From assembly GCA_011776225.1 (NCBI GenBank), contig JAABXR010000374.1:1-38461 (forward strand): DNA of 38,461 nt, written 5' to 3'. This DNA is from Phycisphaerae bacterium (lineage in GTDB: Bacteria; Planctomycetota; Phycisphaerae; Sedimentisphaerales; Anaerobacaceae). The position numbers and the translations under genes were made by a program. Shown here in pieces: positions 26,327 through 33,317 of this stretch. Within the stretch, counting starts at the first letter, position 1. Each line of letters starts with the position of its first letter. The notes under the pieces were generated by a model that saw only the letters and a list, made by a program, of their open reading frames with translations, ran no database searches and was not told where the DNA came from.

Positions 26327-28336
26327 CTAAGGCCGAAGGAATTCGTCTTCATCATCTCCAACATCGACAGGCTCTTCAATCTCGAAAATATCATCTTCCA
26401 CATCCCTCATCAACCGCTCGGCCTTCGATATCAAATCAACAAGTTCGATTACATCGCCGTCTCCTTCGAATTCCCTGCTGAGCTGCTGGGCGCGCTCAAG
26501 CACTCTATCGAGTGTTGCCCCTTTGGCCCAGTAACTCTTACGAAGAATCTCTGCGAACTCGGCTACTGTCGCGGCAAGCTTAAACTCGCTGCTTGAACTA
26601 TCAAGGCTCCTGTTAAAATCTTCAACAGCAACAGGACTCTTAAATTCCGTTACCGCGCTTGTATCAGCATGTTTATAGCGAACGTAAGTGGTCGCGACTG
26701 TCCCTTCCCTGTCGGGCCACAACTTCAATTCATAAAGGGCCGTTACCGAATGCCCCGCTCCTATTTCACCACCGTCATACTTATCGTCTCGGAACTTCTC
26801 ATCCGGTACATCGCGGTTCTCGTAGCCAATCAGCCGGTAGCTTCGCACAACCTCAGGATTGAAATCAACCTGTACCTTGACGTCCCTGCCGATCACCTGC
26901 AAAGTGCCGGTAAGGTTGTCCTCGAATACCCTCCTTGCCTCGGCAATAGTATCAATATAAACGTAATGCCCATTACCCTTGTCGCCGAGTCTTTCCAGAA
27001 GCACATCGTTATAATTGCCCATCCCAAAACCGATGGCCGAAAGCGTAATCCCTTTCTCTGCCTTTTTCCTGATGACCTCTAAAATATCATCGGCTCCTGT
27101 CCTGCCTACATTGGCTACGCCGTCCGAACAAAGTATGACCCGGTTGATATATCCCCTTTTATAGGCATCCTCCGCCATTTCATAACCGATGCGAATGCCT
27201 TCCTCGGCGTATGTTGAGCCCTGGGCTTGAAGTGATTCGATTACCCCAAGAACCTCGCCCTTTTCATAAAGTCCCCGATGGTCCATCACTTTCCTGCCTC
27301 GGCTCCCGTAAACTGCAATCCCTATCCGGTCTTCTTCTCTTAACCTCTCCACCAGCATCCGAAGGCTTCGCTTGACCAATCCCAACCGGTTTTCACGTCT
27401 CATAGACCCCGAAACATCGATTACAAAGGTCAAAATCGCCGGCTTACGGTATTCCTCGCTAACCTGCTTACCCTTCAATCCGAGCCGAAGCAGATAGCTG
27501 TTCTTGCGACCCGTCCCGAAACTCCACGGTGCAGCTTCTGCGTAAACAGCAAAATCGTCTTCCTGCGGTGCGGCATAATGATAGTTGAAATAATTGACAA
27601 ACTCTTCCACCCTCACAGCCTTTTCCGGCGGCAGATGGCCATCATGCAGATACCGCCGAACAACCGTATAGCTGCCCGTATCGACATCCGTCGCAAAAGT
27701 GGACAGATGGTCATCTTCGGTATCGACAAACGGATTAACGCCGTAGTTCTTAAAGAACATCGCATCCACATCTTCGCCGTTCGGCGGCGTAGTACCTCCG
27801 TGCGCCATCGGAGGATAATTCCGCTTTCCCGGCTCCAACTTGCGGGCGACAATCAAACCCGCTTCCGGTCTACCCACCCTTAACGCAACTTTATGTTCTT
27901 CCTTAGCGTCTTTAAGTGCCATAGGCTTATTGGTACTCATCGGTGTCCCTACAAAATGTGCTTTCCGTTTGGGTGGTTGAGGCGATGTGTTCAGGCCACT
28001 TACTTCCTTGGAATTGGAAACTTGATACTCCAACGGAGCCATCTTTCTCGCCATCAATGGGCGTGCTTTCCTTTCACACGCACGCTTAAGACTTGGCAAC
28101 GTTAAAGTAATTACCAGAATAAGAATGGATGCCGCATAAGCGAATCCCTTTACCCATTTACTTTTTGTGGTTTTGCCGCTCTTCTCTTTCTTGGCGCCAG
28201 TGCCCGGTGTCTTGAGTTCATCAAGAGCACCATCCATCACCGAATCAACAAACTCACTACTTGGTTTATCTGCATCGCCGGCCAGTTTCACCAGCCGTGA
28301 GATATTTTGTTCTAAATTGTCTTCTTTAGGTTTCAT
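26327..28336 (-). CDS. vWA domain membrane protein (YfbK-like), probable partner of the adjacent ECF sigma factor
   Basis: A 669-residue protein. The cytosolic N-terminus (1-62, acidic then Lys-rich) is followed by a membrane helix (about 64-82). A proline-rich spacer (about 100-190) leads to the YfbK-associated N-terminal region (NPFVDTEDDHLSTFATDVDTGSYT). The vWA domain (about 295-480) has an intact MIDAS motif DVSGSM (near residue 305), and ILCSDGVAN fits a later metal ligand. A C-terminal DUF3520-like part (about 490-640) follows, with an acidic tail. The ATG lies six bases after the stop of the ECF sigma gene and has an AAGGGA site. The short cytosolic head plus single helix resembles an anti-sigma factor, so I infer that it may hold the sigma factor until an envelope signal arrives. 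Confidence 0.9.
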   Translation of the reverse strand: MKPKEDNLEQNISRLVKLAGDADKPSSEFVDSVMDGALDELKTPGTGAKKEKSGKTTKSKWVKGFAYAASILILVITLTLPSLKRACERKARPLMARKMAPLEYQVSNSKEVSGLNTSPQPPKRKAHFVGTPMSTNKPMALKDAKEEHKVALRVGRPEAGLIVARKLEPGKRNYPPMAHGGTTPPNGEDVDAMFFKNYGVNPFVDTEDDHLSTFATDVDTGSYTVVRRYLHDGHLPPEKAVRVEEFVNYFNYHYAAPQEDDFAVYAEAAPWSFGTGRKNSYLLRLGLKGKQVSEEYRKPAILTFVIDVSGSMRRENRLGLVKRSLRMLVERLREEDRIGIAVYGSRGRKVMDHRGLYEKGEVLGVIESLQAQGSTYAEEGIRIGYEMAEDAYKRGYINRVILCSDGVANVGRTGADDILEVIRKKAEKGITLSAIGFGMGNYNDVLLERLGDKGNGHYVYIDTIAEARRVFEDNLTGTLQVIGRDVKVQVDFNPEVVRSYRLIGYENRDVPDEKFRDDKYDGGEIGAGHSVTALYELKLWPDREGTVATTYVRYKHADTSAVTEFKSPVAVEDFNRSLDSSSSEFKLAATVAEFAEILRKSYWAKGATLDRVLERAQQLSREFEGDGDVIELVDLISKAERLMRDVEDDIFEIEEPVDVGDDEDEFLRP

Positions 28337-28342
28337 AATTAT

Positions 28343-28915
28343 TTATCCCTTCTTATCCGCCGGTGCCATTCTCTCAAGCTCCCGGCGAAGTGAAATCCTC
28401 GCCCGATATAACAAGCTGTGCACAGCCTTTTCTGTAACTCCCAACCGCCGGCCAATATCACGCGCTGAGAGTCCTTCGATATACTTGGCCCTCAGCGCTG
28501 CTTGCTCTTTACTTGCCAATCCGGCCAATGCCGCCTTGACAATTGCTGCCGTTTCTTTCTGTTCGAGCACCTCGTCAGGCAACGGCTCATTGTCAATCGT
28601 CTCCATGTAGCCGCTGATATCACCGTCAACACTGGGCCGGCTCGCTCGCTTTCTAATCTCCAGGCGGATATTATTCCGTGCGATACCGAATATCCATTCT
28701 TCACCGCTGCCCTTCGTCGGCTCATAGCTGCTGCGTCCACGTACAGCGTCAAAAACCGTCTTTTGAACCAGTTCTTCAGCCAGCGCAGGATTCGGCCACC
28801 GCCGCATAAACATACCGTAAAGCCGTGGTATCTCCCTGCTCAGGAATTCCCGCCACATATCTGCATCGCCCGCAGATATCCACGCCCAATCCTGTTTGTT
28901 AGACTGATCAGCCAC
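28343..28915 (-). CDS. ECF RNA polymerase sigma factor (sigma-70 family), copy A
   Basis: A 190-residue sigma factor. Region 2 is seen in WPNPALAEELVQKTVFDAVRGRSSYEPTKGSGEEWIFGIARNNI, and region 4 in LAGLASKEQAALRAKYIEGLSARDIGRRLGVTEKAVHSLLYRARISLRREL, with a clear helix-turn-helix. It would direct RNA polymerase to its regulon promoters in response to an envelope or other signal. The start is GTG 28915 with no strong ribosome site. The vWA membrane protein follows after six bases, the usual layout of an ECF sigma and its regulator. Confidence 0.93.
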   Translation of the reverse strand: MADQSNKQDWAWISAGDADMWREFLSREIPRLYGMFMRRWPNPALAEELVQKTVFDAVRGRSSYEPTKGSGEEWIFGIARNNIRLEIRKRASRPSVDGDISGYMETIDNEPLPDEVLEQKETAAIVKAALAGLASKEQAALRAKYIEGLSARDIGRRLGVTEKAVHSLLYRARISLRRELERMAPADKKG

Positions 28916-29048
28916 TTTTACAGACTCGCGATTCTGTTACCGGTTTCTACTATGTATTATGCGCGAAGAATGCAAATTACTCACACATTTTTAATATTTC
29001 TTAACCTGACACCGGATCCGAACAACAGGATATTTTCCTCAACCAAAC

Positions 29049-29077
29049 TTGACATAAAAGGACTGCAACGATAGACT
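29049..29077 (+). promoter_or_regulatory. Promoter for the 34-residue membrane peptide
   Basis: TTGACA (29049-29054, perfect) and TAGACT (29072-29077) are separated by 17 bases. It would start transcription near 29084, 57 bases before ATG 29141. No other plus-strand gene lies downstream before the convergent-strand gene at 29298. Confidence 0.5.
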
Positions 29078-29140
29078 CATGCCGGACGTTCGATATTAAA
29101 AACGAAAACAAGACGTGATAAATCAAAAAGCAAGGTCGCT

Positions 29141-29245
29141 ATGCTTGGTGTATTGTTCGGTCAGGGTGAAGTACTGGTAATCGTTATAGTTACGGCGCTC
29201 GTGGTCTTTTTAATCCTCCGCCGTCACCGCCGCAAAAAACGCTGA
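29141..29245 (+). CDS. Small membrane protein (34 aa), TatA-like N-terminus
   Basis: ATG to TGA encodes MLGVLFGQGEVLVIVIVTAL followed by VVFLILRRHRRKKR, too short for the ORF track. It has a Gly/Glu-containing start, one membrane helix (about 10-25) and a strongly basic tail, so the predicted topology is N-out, C-in. The pattern GxxE plus hydrophobic helix plus basic residues recalls the N-terminus of TatA/B, but the amphipathic helix of TatA is missing. AAGG sits about eight bases before the ATG, and a promoter with a perfect -35 lies upstream. Sitting between two ECF sigma operons, it may be a regulatory or stress-related peptide. Function unknown. Confidence 0.5.
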   Translation: MLGVLFGQGEVLVIVIVTALVVFLILRRHRRKKR

Positions 29246-29297
29246 CTTACCCATTCCCCCGCAATCTCCCTCCGAATTTATTCCAACCCCCTGCTCT

Positions 29298-29735
29298 TCA
29301 CGCAGCCCTTAACTTCTCACCCACCAACGTATCCAAAATACAAACAAAGGCAAGTACAAGCACCAGCGCAAGAATCGTATACAATTGCCACTCACTCCTG
29401 ATAGCCTCTATCGATATAGACTCACCGATGCCGTCAACCAATGCTCCCCCACGCTCTGCAAAGCCGGCCGCAATACCTCGAAGAATCCCCGCAATCCTCC
29501 CCGGAAAAACCACAATCCCAACGGCCGCCAGAACGCCGAATACAATACACCCCGCAAGAGAAAGCCTTTCCTGCAAAACCACCCGGGCCAGAATCCGCCG
29601 CTGTTCCGCCTCTTCAATCTGTCTCAACATCCTCTCGGTAAAATCAGCCGGCACCGGCTCCGAATGTCTCCGCAAAGACTTTCCTAACATCTCATCAAAT
29701 TTATCTTCATTTAATTTGCCGGCCATCATCGACAT
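29298..29735 (-). CDS. Small membrane protein linked to ECF sigma factor B, possible anti-sigma factor
   Basis: About 145 residues. The cytosolic N-terminus (about 1-50, MLGKSLRRHSEPVPADFTERMLRQIEEAEQRR) is helical and resembles the N-terminal segments of planctomycete anti-sigma-like proteins. Two hydrophobic stretches follow (about 60-80 and 120-140; LSLAGCIVFGVLAAVGIVVF and LYTILALVLVLAFVCIL). The start is uncertain: the track uses TTG 29744; ATG 29735 and ATG 29729 (with AGGA five bases before it) are better. All overlap or touch the end of the sigma gene, so the two are coupled. It has no zinc-binding HxxxCxxC motif. Confidence 0.75.
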   Translation of the reverse strand: MSMMAGKLNEDKFDEMLGKSLRRHSEPVPADFTERMLRQIEEAEQRRILARVVLQERLSLAGCIVFGVLAAVGIVVFPGRIAGILRGIAAGFAERGGALVDGIGESISIEAIRSEWQLYTILALVLVLAFVCILDTLVGEKLRAA

Positions 29736-29736
29736 C

Positions 29737-30303
29737 CTACTCAAAAGTTGTTGCTAATAATTGTTTTAATTTATTACGACCTCTAAACAAATATGTTTTA
29801 ACTGTATTTTCCTTTATTTGCATGATCTTTGCAACATCAACGATACTTTTTTCTTCTCGATAGTATAGTATAACCGCCATTGCCCAGAGTCGCGGCAGCC
29901 GTTCCACCGCTTCCCAGACAACCTGCTCAGTTTCTCTGCTCTGCACCGCTTCGGCCGGCCCTTGCTCCTTGCTGTCACCAATTTGTTCGCCCGCTTCAGC
30001 TTCAAGCTGCCATTCTTTTCGGTTCTTTCGCAGGTAATTTATCCCCTGCCTGTAAGCTATACTCCAAAGCCACGTGCTTAATTCAGACCGGCCGCTGTAC
30101 CCCCCTATCGCCTTGTAAGCTGCCAGAAACGTCTCGCTCGCAACATCCTCGGTCTCTTCCTCGCTCAATCCAAGTCTCCGGCTGCACAAAAAAACCGTCT
30201 CTTTATATTTGTCAATGAACTCACCAAAAGCATCATGGTCACCGCTGCGAAGCAGTCGTAACCACTTTTTCTCTTGCCGTTTTTGCCATATCTTTTCTAC
30301 CAA
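29737..30303 (-). CDS. ECF RNA polymerase sigma factor (sigma-70 family), copy B
   Basis: A 188-residue ECF sigma factor. Region 2 is visible as DHDAFGEFIDKYKETVFLCSRRLG, ETEDVASETFLAAYKAIGGYSGRSELSTWLWSIAYRQGINYLRK, and region 4 as RLPRLWAMAVILYYREEKSIVDVAKIMQIKENTVKTYLFRGRNKLKQ. It resembles RpoE-like sigma factors more than copy A does. The start is TTG 30303, well supported by AAGGAG seven bases upstream. The stop overlaps the downstream membrane-protein gene. A TATAAT (30366-30371, minus strand) lies about 60 bases upstream of the start, without a convincing -35. Confidence 0.93.
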   Translation of the reverse strand: MVEKIWQKRQEKKWLRLLRSGDHDAFGEFIDKYKETVFLCSRRLGLSEEETEDVASETFLAAYKAIGGYSGRSELSTWLWSIAYRQGINYLRKNRKEWQLEAEAGEQIGDSKEQGPAEAVQSRETEQVVWEAVERLPRLWAMAVILYYREEKSIVDVAKIMQIKENTVKTYLFRGRNKLKQLLATTFE

Positions 30304-30758
30304 AAAAGGCTCCTTCTATTGTTAGTCGAATAGAAAGCCCAACAAGTTTCAGATTTCCTAAAACTATTATAGAAAATACGCCAAAAATTCACAGCACCGA
30401 TATTCTACACAAAAATTAGGAAAAAATCGTATATTTCTTGAAACCTGCCCCCCCTTACCAGCGACTAACCGGCAAAAGACAACAAAAACTAAAAAAAAGA
30501 AATTAAATAATTCAGGAATATAAAACGATGAAAACAAACTGTTATCTAAAGCCGGCATGGACACACAATGGTTCCATAAGAACAGACCTGCCCTTGATCG
30601 TAATCTCAAAAACAAGCAAAACCAAACTTATGCAAATGATACGGCCGGGCCAACTCTGCTGCGTAGGAAAAGTATACCTCAAAACAAACAACTGCCTGGT
30701 AAGAATAAAATAGTGGATTCAGTTCTTTAACATTAACTTAAATTTGAAAGGAAAAAAA
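30304..30758. other. 455-base divergent intergenic region
   Basis: It separates ECF sigma B (minus) from the DUF6249-like gene (plus). It holds a minus-strand TATAAT at 30366-30371 and an A-rich stretch. A 61-codon plus-strand ORF at 30528-30713 (MKTNCYLKPAWTHNGSIRTD...) has AGGA about 11 bases before its ATG and ends 45 bases before the next gene. It has no recognisable domain and I give it only a small chance of being real. Confidence 0.5.
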
Positions 30759-31169
30759 ATGGATGATATTTTGCAAGGCTTAACGGCGGCGGTAATAATA
30801 CTGAGTTTATGCAGCCCTGTCATTGCTATCGGCGTTTTTTACTATCTTAAGAAACGCCTCGAACACAAACAGATTATGACGGCCATCGAAAAAGGAACGC
30901 CACTGTCCGAAATTGTGCCTCCAAAACCAAAACCGGCAGGACCCGCCTGGATAAAATATGTCTCCGCAGGAATTATGCTGATTATCATCGGGCTCGGCTT
31001 TACCTTTCTTAATCCTATGCATACGAATGATGTCGGAGCTTTGATATTTGTGATTCTCTGCGGCGTAGGTGTCGGCCTGCTTGTTCGCGGCCTACTGCAC
31101 CGAAAGTACTACATGAAAAACGAGCTTTCGGCAAATAACAACTCCACAGAAAAGGAAAAAACACCCTAA
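30759..31169 (+). CDS. Small two-helix membrane protein resembling DUF6249
   Basis: About 136 residues with an N-terminal membrane helix (about 4-27, LTAAVIILSLCSPVIAIGVFYYL). A cytosolic linker (EHKQIMTAIEKGTPLSEIVPP) is followed by two close hydrophobic segments (about 68-85 and 92-112). The helix plus KQIMTAIEKG pattern recalls DUF6249-type proteins, which are of unknown function. ATG 30759 has AAAGGA eight bases before it; the track start at TTG 30744 is less likely. It ends TAA and is followed by a strong palindrome at 31202. Confidence 0.75.
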   Translation: MDDILQGLTAAVIILSLCSPVIAIGVFYYLKKRLEHKQIMTAIEKGTPLSEIVPPKPKPAGPAWIKYVSAGIMLIIIGLGFTFLNPMHTNDVGALIFVILCGVGVGLLVRGLLHRKYYMKNELSANNNSTEKEKTP

Positions 31170-31201
31170 TCGCCGCTCCGAATACTATCCAACAAAATCA
31201 A

Positions 31202-31229
31202 CAGGGGCGATTCGAGTGAATCGCCCCTG
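31202..31229. terminator. Perfect 12-bp palindrome between convergent genes
   Basis: CAGGGGCGATTC-GAGT-GAATCGCCCCTG is a perfect 12-base stem with a 4-base loop, 32 bases after the DUF6249-like stop. It may serve as a transcription terminator for both neighbours, although the T tracts are poor. The GGGGCGATTC/GAATCGCCCC core also resembles dispersed palindromic elements seen in many bacterial genomes, so it could be a mobile repeat. Confidence 0.5.
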
Positions 31230-31355
31230 CATCTTTCCGCTTCCCACTTTTTCCTATACCCAATATGATATAAGAATATTATTTCCCTAAATCCCGGTTA
31301 ACGACATATCGCATCGCATGTGATGTGCAATCTCGACCGTAAATGAGGATAGTTC

Positions 31356-31751
31356 TCACACTTCTACAGTCTCAAGCACTTCCTCAACGCCGAATTCACT
31401 TTCGCCTTCAGTTTGTTCGCCCGGCCTGAAAGGAAGCGGCTCTGCAAATTGAATAACAACCCGGCGTGAGTAGTTATTGACCTCATCGACCCTCGAAATA
31501 TGACCGGAACGTGTAAAATTCTCCATATCGAAGGATTCTTCCGGACCAAGCCGAGGTATACTAAAGCGAGTGGTTATATGCTGGCCGAGGTAGGGGCAAC
31601 TGCCGTCGTCATAGCAGGTAAATGCCGCACCTCTGCTCGAAATATCTACCATTTGACCCTGTGAAAGTACATCGTTGAAATCCTCGGCGAACCAGACCGG
31701 CCAACAATAACGAAGTCTCTGCTCTGTCCTTCGCTCAGTTGTTTCATCCAT
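31356..31751 (-). CDS. PilZ domain protein
   Basis: About 131 residues. It has the two PilZ signatures for cyclic-di-GMP binding: RRTEQRLRYCWPVWF (RxxxR) near the start and DISSRGAAFTC (D/NxSxxG) near residue 36. It is a stand-alone PilZ without another domain; its tail is acidic. Such proteins bind c-di-GMP and modulate motility, secretion or polysaccharide systems. I start at ATG 31751, preceded by AAGGGGA; the track start at 31799 adds 16 residues with no such site. No diguanylate cyclase is nearby. Confidence 0.85.
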   Translation of the reverse strand: MDETTERRTEQRLRYCWPVWFAEDFNDVLSQGQMVDISSRGAAFTCYDDGSCPYLGQHITTRFSIPRLGPEESFDMENFTRSGHISRVDEVNNYSRRVVIQFAEPLPFRPGEQTEGESEFGVEEVLETVEV

Positions 31752-32067
31752 TGTAAATCCCCTTAAACTCAAATAACCATCACTTATTATGCTGTCCAAA
31801 TCGACAGATTTAGGGGGCCACTTTACCAGCCAACGCCGAAAAAATCGCCGCTGATTGAGTTGATAAGCCGGATTTAACCGGTTTTTGCCTCTCAGCCAAA
31901 GTTTTATACAATCATGCTTTTTACAACTTTCTCACCTTTTTTAATTTCCCGACAAATATATTCCTATAATCAAGAAACCGATTAAAAAACGTGCCCGCCA
32001 ATACCCCGAAAAAGTAATCCACTTCTTAAGAAAAAAGTCGGAAAATTTCAAAAAAACCTGTCAACTT

Positions 32068-32094
32068 TTGATGTTCAGAATCGTCACTTATAAT
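32068..32094 (+). promoter_or_regulatory. Candidate promoter for the structured leader/unknown gene
   Basis: A perfect -10 TATAAT (32089-32094) is preceded after 15 bases by TTGATG (32068-32073). The short spacing is a weakness. Transcription would start near 32101, leaving a leader of about 218 bases before ATG 32319. Confidence 0.4.
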
Positions 32095-32100
32095 AGAAAT

Positions 32101-32318
32101 ATGTAAAAACAGGACCAGATCTGTCGACTTTACGCTTGAGAATTGGCCCGGGACCAGACTACGGGCTTATCCCGGCCTGTTGTGTGCGATTTTTAAGCTA
32201 AAAATCCCGGCGTCGACGGTATAGGCTCTCACTGGCGGTTTAATCCTGACGTTTCGGGCCGCCGGCGAAGGCCCTCAGCAAAAGAGCTGATTTTTATGCG
32301 ATAAGAAAGGTGATCATT
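32101..32318 (+). promoter_or_regulatory. Structured 5' leader with attenuator-like alternative stems
   Basis: Hairpins in order: GGCCCGGGA/TCCCGGCC (one bulge, around 32146-32176), GATTTTTA-AGC-TAAAAATC (32188-32206), CTGGCGG (32232-32238) with CCGCCGG (32259-32265), GGGCC (32256-32260) with GGCCC (32270-32274), and TCAGC/GCTGA followed by TTTTT (32275-32295). The third and fourth stems share bases and cannot form together. The last stem with its T tract looks like a terminator just before a GAAAGG ribosome site. This is the arrangement of an attenuator or riboswitch. No known riboswitch consensus was recognised by eye. Confidence 0.4.
32275..32295 (+). terminator. Terminator-like hairpin in the leader
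   Basis: TCAGC-AAAAGA-GCTGA is followed directly by TTTTT, 24 bases before the ATG at 32319. The stem has only five pairs, so it would be weak alone but fits an attenuation mechanism. Confidence 0.35.
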
Positions 32319-33005
32319 ATGAATATGCTCAAAAAGTATAGGTTCGTTATCGTTGCCGCCCTCGTCCTTTGCGCGGTGTATTCCGTATATGCGCTGTATG
32401 AAGTGACTAATGAGGGAGCATGGCCGAAGAACTGGCCAAAACAATTGGAGCCGTTGCGAAAACAAGCGCACACAATGGTACATTCTCAACGAGGTGCCAT
32501 CCATGTAATTCCATTTACCAGTCGGGCAGAATTTGAAGCTGCCTGGCCGCATATTCTCTCGGTAAAGAGCAGCAAAGCCCCGCTAATACTATTGAGAAGC
32601 CCTGACAAAAGTCTGGGCGAAATCAAAGCCGGCGTTCGCATCTTCTCTCCCCTAACGGGAACACTAATCACCCCCAAAGGCACACAGTACCCTCCGGGAG
32701 CAGAAGCGCATATCCGCGATGGTAAATTCCTCAAAATCGGCCCACCCTGGCCCGATCACGTAAAGTCCGAATCCGGTGCCCTGCCCAAATTTGTTCTTTA
32801 CGAAAATGATAAATGGACCCCTTACACAAAGAAGAAGGCAAAGGAATATTCTGATAAAAGGCTGCATCATATCAGAAGGGCCCGAACCGAAATTGAATTG
32901 GTGGTTGATGGAGATATCGTTGATTTAAATCGTATCCCCTTGCCCCTCGATACCCCCATTATCGACAAAAGGTTCAGGGACGTGAAAATTGACCCGCTGT
33001 TCTAA
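32319..33005 (+). CDS. Membrane-anchored or secreted protein of unknown function
   Basis: About 228 residues. An N-terminal hydrophobic helix (about 7-25, YRFVIVAALVLCAVYSVYAL) is a signal anchor or signal peptide. The rest is a soluble, mainly extracytoplasmic domain with segments such as AIHVIPFTSRAEFEAAWPHIL, GVRIFSPLTGTLITPKGTQYPPGAEAHI and IELVVDGDIVDLNRIPLP. I recognise no family. ATG 32319 has GAAAGG eight bases upstream; the track start at GTG 32310 is less likely. It is a single gene behind a long structured leader, so expression is probably controlled at the RNA level. Confidence 0.8.
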   Translation: MNMLKKYRFVIVAALVLCAVYSVYALYEVTNEGAWPKNWPKQLEPLRKQAHTMVHSQRGAIHVIPFTSRAEFEAAWPHILSVKSSKAPLILLRSPDKSLGEIKAGVRIFSPLTGTLITPKGTQYPPGAEAHIRDGKFLKIGPPWPDHVKSESGALPKFVLYENDKWTPYTKKKAKEYSDKRLHHIRRARTEIELVVDGDIVDLNRIPLPLDTPIIDKRFRDVKIDPLF

Positions 33006-33317
33006 AATTTGCTGATGCCGCCAAAAAAACTCGGCAACCGATCTCAAAAAGCCCTTCAAGTTCTGTACAATCACCCTAAGCCGGATAGCGTCGATGTCTG
33101 GTGCTTTACTACTACTCCGTTCGCTCTTAATAATGGCGGCTCTACTAACTTCAAAGATTATCCAATACCTTCAAATTACAGGTAAAAGACCGGCCCAATC
33201 CCCCCGGCTGATTTTCTTAAAAAGGATGCTGTCGACTATAAGGATTTAAGAATAAAGTAGATGAGGATGATTCCCACTTGAACGGTTCCCGCTTGAGCCG
33301 CACTTTACCTAATTGGC
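33006..33317. other. 312-base intergenic region
   Basis: Holds a 56-codon plus-strand ORF (33015-33185, MPPKKLGNRSQKALQVLYNH...) beginning ten bases after the preceding stop. It has no good ribosome site or recognised domain, so I do not call it. A short direct repeat TTCCCRCTTGA occurs near 33270-33295. No terminator was recognised for the minus-strand lipoprotein gene. Confidence 0.5.

Larger units (their letters stand above)
28916..29297. other. 382-base region between two sigma-factor operons
   Basis: The region separates the start of ECF operon A from the end of operon B. It carries a plus-strand promoter (29049-29077) and a 34-codon ORF for a membrane peptide (29141-29245). No terminator was seen for operon B. 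No longer ORF here looks real. Confidence 0.6.
31752..32318. other. 567-base region holding a promoter and a long structured leader
   Basis: The part up to about 32060 is AT-rich and I see nothing clear in it. From 32068 a promoter-like pair and then about 220 bases of hairpin-rich leader precede the gene at 32319 (separate entries). Confidence 0.6.

Noticed and set aside
30528-30713. 61-codon ORF before the DUF6249-like gene
   Set aside because: AGGA is rather far from the ATG and no promoter or domain was seen. Left as a remark in the intergenic entry.
33015-33185. 56-codon ORF after the unknown membrane-anchored gene
   Set aside because: No ribosome site or family; it may be chance. It would need conservation to be believed.
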